Source: an uncultured Sulfitobacter sp. (lineage in GTDB: Bacteria; Pseudomonadota; Alphaproteobacteria; Rhodobacterales; Rhodobacteraceae). From it: 33,035 nucleotides of DNA. A program made the position numbers and the translations under genes. Under the pieces are notes generated by a model. The model did no database searches and was not told the DNA's origin. It saw only the letters and a list, made by a program, of their open reading frames with translations. Below, in pieces: positions 19,368-26,971 of the stretch (its first letter is position 1; each line of letters opens with the position of its first letter). The stretch lies in assembly GCA_937138475.1 (NCBI GenBank), contig CAKZPD010000023.1, forward strand, positions 1 to 33,035, in the 5' to 3' direction.

Positions 19368-19428
19368 CTAATGCTGCTGCGCAGCATTAGCGCGCGGGGC
19401 GATGCAGCAAAGCTGCATCGCCCCGCGC
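19368..19428. terminator. Tandem perfect hairpins after the DmdB-like gene
   Basis: Two hairpins sit back to back 21 bp after the ligase stop. CTAATGCTGC-tgc-GCAGCATTAG (19368-19390) has 10-bp arms. It is followed at once by a 17-bp perfect stem, GCGCGGGGCGATGCAGC with loop AAA (19392-19428). No T run follows. They probably end or protect the ligase transcript and insulate the gntR operon. The unusual stem strength could also mark a dispersed palindromic repeat. Confidence 0.6.
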
Positions 19429-19461
19429 CCCCGCCCCCCTGCCATACCTCTGCGTGATCCC

Positions 19462-19480
19462 GCTTTGCCACCGGCAAAGC
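19462..19480. repeat. Small hairpin before the gntR promoter
   Basis: GCTTTGCC-acc-GGCAAAGC is a perfect 8-bp stem between the strong double hairpin and the GTATAC boxes. It may be part of the same termination region. Confidence 0.4.
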
Positions 19481-19515
19481 CAATAGGGGGACATAATTCG
19501 CTTGCCAAATGAATT

Positions 19516-19536
19516 TGGTATACACTATGTATACAT
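19516..19536. promoter_or_regulatory. GntR operator: paired GTATAC boxes
   Basis: GTATAC occurs at 19518-19523 and again at 19529-19534, 11 bp centre to centre (one helical turn), inside TGGTATACAC and ATGTATACAT. FadR-subfamily GntR proteins bind TNGT-N3-ACNA-like sites, and the gene that follows encodes such a regulator with its SD (GGAGG, 19541-19545) and ATG within 20 bp. Autoregulation of the gntR operon is a strong inference. Confidence 0.6.
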
Positions 19537-19550
19537 CTCCGGAGGATCCC

Positions 19551-20255
19551 ATGCCCAAACTGACCAAAGACCAATGCCAGACCGATATCGAACAACGCAT
19601 TCTGTCGATGGATCTTGCGCCCGGACTGGTGCTGGACGAGGCGACATTGGTCGACACCTATGGCATGTCGCGCACCCCCATGCGCGAGGTGCTGCAACGT
19701 TTGGCCGGCAAGGGGTTTATTCAAATCGAAGACAATCGCGGCGCCAAGGTGGCCTCGATGGATGTCAGCGCGATGCGAACTTTTTTCCAGACCGCACCGA
19801 TGGTCTATGCCAATATCGCCGCGCTGGCCGCTGAAAACCGCAGCCCCGCCCAGCTTGAGCAGCTGCGGCACATTCAGCACGACATGGTTCAGGCAATTCA
19901 GGCCAATGACACCGCCGGGGCGTCGCTGTGCAATCACCACTTTCACCGGGTGATTGGCCAGATGGCCTGCAACAGCTATCTGTTTGCCGCGCTTGAACGG
20001 CTGTTGATCGACCACACCCGCCTCAGCCAGACCTTTTACCGGCCGCAATCCGCGGATCAGGCCGGGCTGATCGACACCGCAACCCAGCAGCATGACGCCA
20101 TGATCAGCGCCATCGACGCCCAGGAACCTGCTTTGGCCACCGACCTGACCTTGCAGCATTGGGATTTGTCGCGTGATCAGATCGAACGCTTTGTGCGCCC
20201 CGACCCCCTGCCCGTTGACGTGATTTCACGAAAGGACCGCCGCCATGCAATTTGA
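19551..20255 (+). CDS. GntR family regulator, FadR/FCD subfamily
   Basis: A 234-residue regulator. The winged helix includes VDTYGMSRTPMREVLQRLAGKGFIQIE (residues about 32-58, quoted in part: SRTPMREVLQRL is the family signature). The C-terminal FCD domain keeps candidate metal-binding histidines in NHHFHRVIGQM, QQHDAMI and LQHWDLSRDQI. The ATG at 19551 is preferred over the in-frame ATG at 19509, since GGAGG lies 5 nt upstream and the upstream start lies within the operator. It overlaps the DapA-like gene by 11 bp and heads a five-gene operon, so it likely senses a pathway intermediate of that operon. Confidence 0.92.
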   Translation: MPKLTKDQCQTDIEQRILSMDLAPGLVLDEATLVDTYGMSRTPMREVLQRLAGKGFIQIEDNRGAKVASMDVSAMRTFFQTAPMVYANIAALAAENRSPAQLEQLRHIQHDMVQAIQANDTAGASLCNHHFHRVIGQMACNSYLFAALERLLIDHTRLSQTFYRPQSADQAGLIDTATQQHDAMISAIDAQEPALATDLTLQHWDLSRDQIERFVRPDPLPVDVISRKDRRHAI

Positions 20256-21153
20256 AGGCATCTATACCCCCGTCGTCACCCCCTATCACGCCGATTTTTC
20301 GGTGAATGAAGCGGCGCTGGCGCAGACCATCGACCACCTGATCGGCGCCGGGGTGCATGGCATCATCGTTGCAGGATCGACCGGTGAATATTACGCCCAG
20401 ACGATGGAAGAACGCATGTGGCTGATGGAGCGCTGCCGCGATCTGATCGCCGGCCGCGTGCCGATGATTGTCGGAACCGGCGCCATCCGCACCGAAGACA
20501 GCATTGAATACGCCCTGCGCGCCAAGGCCCTGAACGCCGATGCGCTGCTGGTGGCCACGCCGCCCTATGCCTATCCGACCGGGCGCGAAATCGCGCTGCA
20601 CGCCCTTGCGATTGACCGCGCCGCGAACCTGCCGGTGATGCTGTATAATTATCCCGGCCGGATGAGCGTGAACATGGACGAAGAATGCCTTGACCGGCTG
20701 GGCCGATCCCCGAACTTTTGCGCCATCAAGGAAAGCTCGGGCGATATCAATCGTCTGCATATGCTGGCGCGGGATTATCCGCATATCGCCCTTTCCTGCG
20801 GCATGGACGATCAGGCGCTTGAGTTTTTCGCCTGGGGCGCGCGCAGCTGGGTCTGTGCCGGATCGAATTTCGCCCCCGAGGCCCATATCGCGCTGTATCG
20901 TGCCTGCGCCGTGGACGGCGATTTCACCCGTGGCCGCGCCATTATGTCGGCGATGATGCCGCTGATGCGGGTTCTCGAACAGGGCGGCAAGTTTGTGCAA
21001 TGCATCAAACATGGGCTGACCCTGCGCGGGATTGACGCCGGGCCGCCGCGCAAACCGCTGCAACCGCTGAACAAGGACGACCGCCGCGAATTGGACGAGG
21101 TCATCCGCACCATGAACACCACCATCGCCGCCATCGAGGGAGCCGCGCAATGA
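20245..21153 (+). CDS. DapA-family aldolase/deaminase (DHDPS superfamily)
   Basis: A 302-residue class I aldolase-type barrel. Schiff-base lysine is in FCAIKESSGD, the catalytic Tyr in VMLYNYPGRM, and the substrate-binding loop in IVAGSTGEYYAQT. The family covers dihydrodipicolinate synthase, N-acetylneuraminate lyase, KDG-type dehydratases and 4-hydroxy-pyrroline-2-carboxylate deaminase (HypD/LhpC). An operon with an aldehyde dehydrogenase and an FAD amine oxidase argues against lysine synthesis and fits the HypD-type role, in which the product 2-oxoglutarate semialdehyde is oxidised by the neighbour. This is inference. The SD AAAGGA lies 8 nt upstream and inside gntR. Confidence 0.85.
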   Translation: MQFEGIYTPVVTPYHADFSVNEAALAQTIDHLIGAGVHGIIVAGSTGEYYAQTMEERMWLMERCRDLIAGRVPMIVGTGAIRTEDSIEYALRAKALNADALLVATPPYAYPTGREIALHALAIDRAANLPVMLYNYPGRMSVNMDEECLDRLGRSPNFCAIKESSGDINRLHMLARDYPHIALSCGMDDQALEFFAWGARSWVCAGSNFAPEAHIALYRACAVDGDFTRGRAIMSAMMPLMRVLEQGGKFVQCIKHGLTLRGIDAGPPRKPLQPLNKDDRRELDEVIRTMNTTIAAIEGAAQ

Positions 21154-22640
21154 CCGATCTGCTGACCCAAGCCGAATACCAAGCCATCGCCGCCGATCTG
21201 ATCCTGCCTGCCGCACCCTTTATTGATGGCAAGTTCCGCAAAGGCGGCGGCCCGATGATGGACACGCTGAACCCGGCGACCGGCAAGGTGATTGCCGCCA
21301 TTTCCACCGCCAACAGCGCCGATGTCGATCTTGCCGTGCAAAAGGCCCGCGAGGCCTTTGATCAAGGTCATTGGGCCACGCTGCACCCATCCGAACGCAA
21401 GGATGTGCTGATCCGCCTATGCAAGCTGATCACCCGCAATCGCCGCGCGCTGGCCGTGATGGAAAGCATCGACAGCGGCAAGCCGATCCGCGATTGCGAA
21501 TTGATCGACATCCCTGAAACCATCCACACGATCAAATGGCACGCAGAAGCGATCGACAAGATTTACGATCAGACCAGCCCCACCGGCGACGATGCCCTGT
21601 CCCTGATCGTCCGCGAACCGGTCGGTGTGGTTGCCGCCGTGCTGCCGTGGAATTTCCCGCTGCTGATGCTGGCGTGGAAAATCGCACCGGCGCTGGCGGC
21701 GGGCTGCTGCGTCATTGTCAAACCGGCCGAGCAAACCAGCCTGACCGCCCTGCATATCGCCGAGCTGGCGCATGAGGCGGGCATCCCGCGCGGCGTTCTT
21801 CAGGTGTTGCCCGGCGATGGGCCATCGGTGGGGGAACCCTTGGGCCTGCATCCGGGCGTGGATATGGTCAGCTTTACCGGATCGACCGAAACCGGGCGGC
21901 GGTTTCTGCGCTATGCGGCGGATTCGAATTTGAAAAAGGTGGTGCTGGAATGCGGCGGAAAGAACCCCGCCGTGGTGCTGGCCGATGCGGAAAACCTGGA
22001 TCACGTGGCGGCGCATGTGGTCAACGCCGCCTTTTGGAACATGGGTGAAAATTGTTCGGCGGCATCCCGGTTGATCGTACACAAGGATGTCAAAGCCCCG
22101 CTGCTGGAGCGGATCATCGCCCGGTTGCGCGATTGGAAAACCGGTGATCCGCTGGACCCTGCCAACCATATTGGCGCGCTGATCGACGCCGATCATTGCG
22201 CCAAGGTCGCCTCGTATCTGACGGGTGACGCGCTGGTTGGCGGCACGGTCGATGGCCCCTATGTTCACCCGACGATCTATGACATCGACAAAGCCGACAA
22301 ACGCGCCCACGAGGAAATCTTTGGCCCGGTCCTAAGCGTGATCGAGGTTGCATCCACCGATGAGGCCATCGCCCTGGCCAATGCCACCGATTACGGGTTG
22401 GCCGCCAGCGTCTTTACCGCCAACACCCGCACGGCCCTGCGCGCGGCGCGGGCCATTCGCGCCGGAACCGTCACCGTCAACTGCTATGGCGAAGGGGATA
22501 TCGCGACGCCCTTTGGCGGGTTCAAGCAATCGGGATTTGGCGGGCGCGACAACGGTCTGCACGCCCATGATCAATACACTGAACTGAAAACCATCTGGGT
22601 GGATCTGACCGACCCAAGCGACGGGGACAACATCGCATGA
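21150..22640 (+). CDS. NAD(P)-dependent aldehyde dehydrogenase
   Basis: A 496-residue ALDH, the normal length. The catalytic Cys is in WNMGENCSAASR, the general-base Glu in VVLECGGKNPAVV, and the cofactor region in VLPWNFPLLMLAWKIAPALA. The nearest look is to the PuuC/betaine-aldehyde type ALDHs. In this operon it most simply oxidises the aldehyde made by the DapA-like enzyme (for example 2-oxoglutarate semialdehyde) or one released by the FAD oxidase. It overlaps its neighbours by 4 bp at each end. Confidence 0.92.
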   Translation: MTDLLTQAEYQAIAADLILPAAPFIDGKFRKGGGPMMDTLNPATGKVIAAISTANSADVDLAVQKAREAFDQGHWATLHPSERKDVLIRLCKLITRNRRALAVMESIDSGKPIRDCELIDIPETIHTIKWHAEAIDKIYDQTSPTGDDALSLIVREPVGVVAAVLPWNFPLLMLAWKIAPALAAGCCVIVKPAEQTSLTALHIAELAHEAGIPRGVLQVLPGDGPSVGEPLGLHPGVDMVSFTGSTETGRRFLRYAADSNLKKVVLECGGKNPAVVLADAENLDHVAAHVVNAAFWNMGENCSAASRLIVHKDVKAPLLERIIARLRDWKTGDPLDPANHIGALIDADHCAKVASYLTGDALVGGTVDGPYVHPTIYDIDKADKRAHEEIFGPVLSVIEVASTDEAIALANATDYGLAASVFTANTRTALRAARAIRAGTVTVNCYGEGDIATPFGGFKQSGFGGRDNGLHAHDQYTELKTIWVDLTDPSDGDNIA

Positions 22641-24187
22641 CCATTGCCGCAACCGGAACCACCCGCCGCGGACGCGGCGCCCGCAAGGCCATCCGCCAGC
22701 AGATTGATACCAAGATGCTGCCGGCGCTGCGCCGCCGCCTGCCGCTGACCGAACCGATGGACCTTGAGCAAATCCACCGGATCGACAATGCCTCAATGGC
22801 GATCCTGGAAGAGGTGGGCGTGGTCTTTCGCGACCCCATCGCGCTTGAGGATTGGAAACGCGCCGGGGCCGATGTGCGCGGCGAACGGGTGCATCTGGAT
22901 CGGGAGTTGGTGCGGGATCTGATCAAAACCATCCCCGAAAGCTTTACCTATCACGCGCGCAATCCGGCCAATAACCTGCCTTTTGGCAAGGATCATTCGA
23001 TCTTTGTGCCGATGACCGGCGCGCCGTTTCTGCGCGATCTGGATGATGTGCGGCGCAACCCCACCCTTGAGGATCTGGCCAATTTCCACAAGCTAAGCCA
23101 TATGTTGCCGGCGCTGCATTCATCGGCGCATCATATCGTCGAACCCTATGACCACCCGATCAGCCAGCGGCATCTGCGCATCACCTATTCGTCGATGAAA
23201 CATTCGGACAAGACGTTCATGGGCATGACCACCAGCCCCAAGAACGCCGAGGACGTTCTGGACATGTGCGCCATCCTGTTCGGAGAGGATTTTCTGGACA
23301 CCCACCCCGTTGTCACCGGCAACTGTAACGGCAATTCCCCGCTGGTGTGGGATGAAACCATGCTGGGGGCGCTGCGGGCATTTTCGCGGCGCAATCAGCC
23401 GGTCTTGTGCTCTCCTTTTGTGCTGGGCGGCGCCAATACACCGGCCTCGGTTGCGCCGACGGTGGCGCAGCTGAATGCCGAGGCGCTTAGCGCGCTGGCC
23501 TATACGCAGGTGATCCGCAGGGGTGCGCCAGCGATTTACGGGCATTACTTGGCCACCGTGTCGATGAAATCCGGTGCCCCGATGGCAGGCACGCCGGAAA
23601 TCAGCCTGATGAATTTCATGATCGGGCAGATGGCGCGCTTTTACGGTGTGCCGTGGCGCACGTCGAACACATTGGGCGGGGCGAAAACCTTTGACGCGCA
23701 GGCCGGATACGAAAGCGCGATGACCCTGAACGCGGTGCTGATGGCCGGGGCCAACTATATCTGGCATTCCGCCGGCTGGAACGAGGCAGGGATGCATTGT
23801 TCGATGGCGAAATTCGTCGTGGACGCCGAAATGTGCGCCATGGGCTATCGCATGGCCGAAGGTATCCGCTGGGATGATTTTGACGCGGCCATGGATGCGG
23901 TGCGCGATGTGGGGCCGGGCGGGCATTACCTGGGCCATCCCCATACATTGGAAAAATTCCAGGACGCGTTTTTCATGCCCGAGATGTTCGACAATAATTC
24001 CATTGAACAATGGCAGGCCGAGGGCAGTGTCGAAATCACCCAGCGCGCCCTGAACCGCACCCGAGAGCTGTTGGCCGCCTATGAGGAACCCAAACTGGAT
24101 GCGGGCATAAACGAGGCGTTGCTGGATTATATCGCTCGGCGGGAACGGGAAATCCCGCCTGCCGATGCCCTTAATCAGGATTTCTGA
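22637..24187 (+). CDS. MttB-superfamily (trimethylamine methyltransferase-like) protein 2
   Basis: A 516-residue member of the trimethylamine methyltransferase family without an in-frame amber codon, so of the non-pyrrolysine type. Landmarks shared with the copy at 15299 are the EDVLDMCAILFG segment, the GNCNGNSPLVWD segment and the MAGANYIWHSAGWNE segment near the presumed active site; between these the two diverge strongly, pointing to different substrates. Known relatives move a methyl group from a quaternary amine to a corrinoid protein; no such partner is coded here. It is embedded by 4-bp and 1-bp overlaps between the ALDH and FAD oxidase genes, so it works in the same pathway. Confidence 0.9.
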   Translation: MTIAATGTTRRGRGARKAIRQQIDTKMLPALRRRLPLTEPMDLEQIHRIDNASMAILEEVGVVFRDPIALEDWKRAGADVRGERVHLDRELVRDLIKTIPESFTYHARNPANNLPFGKDHSIFVPMTGAPFLRDLDDVRRNPTLEDLANFHKLSHMLPALHSSAHHIVEPYDHPISQRHLRITYSSMKHSDKTFMGMTTSPKNAEDVLDMCAILFGEDFLDTHPVVTGNCNGNSPLVWDETMLGALRAFSRRNQPVLCSPFVLGGANTPASVAPTVAQLNAEALSALAYTQVIRRGAPAIYGHYLATVSMKSGAPMAGTPEISLMNFMIGQMARFYGVPWRTSNTLGGAKTFDAQAGYESAMTLNAVLMAGANYIWHSAGWNEAGMHCSMAKFVVDAEMCAMGYRMAEGIRWDDFDAAMDAVRDVGPGGHYLGHPHTLEKFQDAFFMPEMFDNNSIEQWQAEGSVEITQRALNRTRELLAAYEEPKLDAGINEALLDYIARREREIPPADALNQDF

Positions 24188-25530
24188 TGCCCAGAATCGC
24201 TGTTACAAAACTGCCCAAGGATACCGGGCCGGCGGGGTGGAACCGGCTGTTGCCTGCGCCCGGCCCAGCAACCCAGCTGACCCAGCACGACACCGCCGAT
24301 GTGCTGATTATTGGCGCCGGGTTTGCCGGGCTGGCGGCCGCTGCGCGTCTGATGCAGCTGCGGCCTGGCGCCAAGGTTGCGGTGCTTGAGGCCACCCGCG
24401 TGGCCGATGGCCCGGCCGGGCGCAACTCGGGCTTTATGATTGATCTGCCCCATGACCTGGGATCAGACAACTATGGCGGCGCGCTGGACAGCGATTTGGC
24501 CCAGACGCAGGACAACCGCCGGGGGATTGCCTTTGCCGCACAGATGGCCGCCGAATTCGGTCTGACCCCCGAGGCGTTCGACCAATGCGGCAAGATCAAC
24601 GGGGCAGCCTCGGACAAGGGGCACCGGCATAATCTGGATTTTGCCCGCCATCTTGCAGGGATGAACGAACCGCACGAGCTGCTGGACGCGCAGGCGATGG
24701 CTGATCTGACGGGCATTTCCTATTACCAGAGCGGTCTGTTCACCCCCGGCGCTGCGATGATTCAGCCGGCGCTTTTTGTGCGCGAGGTGGCGCAGGGGCT
24801 GCGCAGCAAGGGCGTCAGGATATTCGAAAACAGCCCCGTCACCGCGCTTGAACGCGCCGGGCCGGATTGGATCGCGCAAACCCCACAAGGTCAGATCACC
24901 GCGCCACAGGTCATTTTGGCGGTGAACGGGCATCTGAACAGCTTTGGCTTTTTGCCCGGCCGGCTGATGCATGTGTTTACCTATGCGTCGATGACCCGCG
25001 CGCTGACGCCGCAGGAAACCGCGCGTTTGGGCGGGGCGGCCAACTGGGGGCTGACCCCGGCCGACCCCATGGGCACCACCGTGCGCCGGATCAGCGGCAT
25101 CGGCGGGGATCGCATTGTCATTCGCAACCGCTTTACCTTTGATCCGTCGATGGAGATCAGCCAAAGCCGCATTGACCGTGTGGCCCGCGATCATGATCGT
25201 GCCTTCAAGGCCCGGTTCGGGCATCTGTTCAACCCGGCGATGGAATACCGTTGGGGCGGGCGCTTGTGCCTTAGCTTTAACAACGTGCAAGTCGTGCGGC
25301 CCCTGGACAGCGGCCTGTTCGCGGCCTGCTGTCAGAACGGGTTGGGCACGGCCAAGGGCACATTGGCGGGGCTGTTGGCGGCCGAATCGCTTTGCGACCA
25401 TGTTACGCCGGCGTTGACGCGGGCGCTGAATGCGCCGCCGCCCCGCCGTTTGCCCCCTGCGCCCATCGCGCAGCTGGGTGCCACCGTCCGCCTGAAATGG
25501 GCCGAGGCAAAGGCCGGCAAAGACCTATAG
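24187..25530 (+). CDS. FAD-dependent amine oxidoreductase (DAO/DadA-PuuB-like)
   Basis: A 447-residue flavoprotein of the D-amino-acid oxidase family. The FAD motif DVLIIGAGFAGLAAAARL is near residue 38, followed by a family GRNSGFMIDLPHDLG segment and a C-terminal FAD-binding region GRLCLSFNNVQVVRPLDSGL. Such enzymes oxidise a C-N bond of an amino acid or N-methyl amine to an imine. Last in the gntR operon, its start overlaps the mttB-like stop (TGATG). It could oxidise the demethylated product (for example an N-methyl or cyclic amino acid) to the imine used by the DapA-like enzyme. Its 3' end overlaps the convergent hemY-like gene by 6 bp. Substrate unknown. Confidence 0.87.
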   Translation: MPRIAVTKLPKDTGPAGWNRLLPAPGPATQLTQHDTADVLIIGAGFAGLAAAARLMQLRPGAKVAVLEATRVADGPAGRNSGFMIDLPHDLGSDNYGGALDSDLAQTQDNRRGIAFAAQMAAEFGLTPEAFDQCGKINGAASDKGHRHNLDFARHLAGMNEPHELLDAQAMADLTGISYYQSGLFTPGAAMIQPALFVREVAQGLRSKGVRIFENSPVTALERAGPDWIAQTPQGQITAPQVILAVNGHLNSFGFLPGRLMHVFTYASMTRALTPQETARLGGAANWGLTPADPMGTTVRRISGIGGDRIVIRNRFTFDPSMEISQSRIDRVARDHDRAFKARFGHLFNPAMEYRWGGRLCLSFNNVQVVRPLDSGLFAACCQNGLGTAKGTLAGLLAAESLCDHVTPALTRALNAPPPRRLPPAPIAQLGATVRLKWAEAKAGKDL

Positions 25531-26937
25531 CGCGTCGGCGTCATCCGGTGCCGCCGGGCGGGTGGACCCAACAATCAGCGGCAGCATCTGCGCCCCGCCC
25601 GGCATCGCCGCATCAGACACCCGCGGCGCCTTCCACGCCAAGGTATCAAAGCCATGGCAATTGTCGCAAACCGGCGCCCAATCGCCATGAATGTGCTGAC
25701 AGTTGTCACAGATCCAGGCCGGGCCGCGCGGCACGCCAAGCGCCTTGGCCAGCCACGCCTGCACCACCGCATCCTCGGCGCCGGAACCACGTTCGATCGC
25801 TGCCATCAAACTGACCGCGCGCGCCGTGGCGTTATATTCCGCCAGATCGCCCAGCGCCCGGCGCGCTGCGGGAAAATCTTCGGCGGCGATATACAATTCG
25901 GTCAGCAGCATCCGGGTCTCGGGGTGGTCTGGATCCAGCTTGGTCAAAGCGGCAAAACGGGTGATCCGTTCCTGTGGGGTTTCCTGTGGCTCAAGCTCCG
26001 CAAAAGCGGCGGCCAAATCGGGGTGCGGCTGCACCTGCCAAGCCTTTTTCAGCACGCGCAGGGCCTGCTTGCCTTTGCCCTGTGCCTGAAGCGCCTGCGC
26101 CGCCATCACCGCCGCCGGGATCAAATCGGGCGACAGGCGATTGGCCTCGATCGCTTTTTCGCGCTGTTCGATGCTGTGGTCTTCGGCGAAAATATCGCGG
26201 GCCTCGGACAGCGCCAGAACCGCATCGCGGCGTTTGTGGATATCGCGCGGCAAGGCGCCGTATTTCAGCTTGGCGTTCAAGGTCTTGCGCGCCCCGGCCC
26301 AGTCTTCGCCCTGCGCCTGAAGCCCAAGCAGCACATCCTGGGTTTCAGGGTGACGTGGCTTGATCGCAAAGGCCTTTTGCGCCAATGCCAAGGCGGTGTC
26401 GGTATCCCCATCGGCCAGCTTTTGCTTCATGATCCCGCGAATACCGACAAAGCGCGTCGCCTCGTTTTCCACCAGCTTGCGATAGGTTTCCTCGGCTTTT
26501 TTGCGATCGCCGGCCATTTCAGCCGCCTGCGCGGTCAGCAGGTTTGTCAGCTCGGGCTTGCGCAGGTATTTTTCGGCTTTGGCGGCCTTGGCCAAGGCCA
26601 ACTGCCCTTCGCCGCTGGCCATGGCCATCATCCCCGCCGACAGGGCATCAAAGCCTTTGCGTTCTCGGTTGCGATCAAAATAGCGCGACAGGGCGGTTTC
26701 ATCGCCATTCAGGAACCGCCAACCCGCCATCACCAGCGCCAGAAGCCGCAACATCAACCAAACCAGCGCCGCAAATACGATCAGCGCGATCACCGATTGC
26801 AGCGGCCCAAAGGTGAATTCGCTGCCCAGCGCCGTGACCTGCACCCCACCTTCGCTTTCCAGCAACACCCCCGCGCCCAGCGCCAAAAGCGCCACGCCGG
26901 CGATGAAAATAACAATCTTTAACAATGACCAAAGCAT
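25525..26937 (-). CDS. HemY-like TPR membrane protein with C-terminal zinc ribbon
   Basis: A 470-residue protein. Two N-terminal membrane segments (about residues 5-27 and 43-68) match the HemY N-terminal domain. The middle is alpha-helical repeat (TPR-like), with phrases such as AEETYRKLVENEATRFVGIRG. The end carries CDNC (Cys410, Cys413) and CDNC (Cys424, Cys427), a rubredoxin-type metal ribbon as in LapB. Despite the name, this HemY is not a protoporphyrinogen oxidase; its role in the heme-gene neighbourhood is unclear. It lies 34 bp after the mitofilin-like gene and is second after it on the minus strand. Confidence 0.9.
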   Translation of the reverse strand: MLWSLLKIVIFIAGVALLALGAGVLLESEGGVQVTALGSEFTFGPLQSVIALIVFAALVWLMLRLLALVMAGWRFLNGDETALSRYFDRNRERKGFDALSAGMMAMASGEGQLALAKAAKAEKYLRKPELTNLLTAQAAEMAGDRKKAEETYRKLVENEATRFVGIRGIMKQKLADGDTDTALALAQKAFAIKPRHPETQDVLLGLQAQGEDWAGARKTLNAKLKYGALPRDIHKRRDAVLALSEARDIFAEDHSIEQREKAIEANRLSPDLIPAAVMAAQALQAQGKGKQALRVLKKAWQVQPHPDLAAAFAELEPQETPQERITRFAALTKLDPDHPETRMLLTELYIAAEDFPAARRALGDLAEYNATARAVSLMAAIERGSGAEDAVVQAWLAKALGVPRGPAWICDNCQHIHGDWAPVCDNCHGFDTLAWKAPRVSDAAMPGGAQMLPLIVGSTRPAAPDDADAL

Positions 26938-26971
26938 GGTGAGATCCTTTTTCCGGCCTTATGTTCCGGCC

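Noticed and set aside
20245..21153. Calling the DapA-like gene the lysine-biosynthesis dihydrodipicolinate synthase
   Set aside because: It sits in a catabolic operon with an aldehyde dehydrogenase and an amine oxidase under a GntR gene, so a housekeeping lysine role is unlikely.
15299..24187. Pyrrolysine-dependent MttB
   Set aside because: Neither gene has an in-frame TAG, and no pyl genes are seen; both belong to the non-pyrrolysine group.
25525..26937. HemY as protoporphyrinogen oxidase
   Set aside because: There is no FAD-binding motif; the protein has two membrane segments and helical repeats, as in the unrelated proteobacterial HemY.
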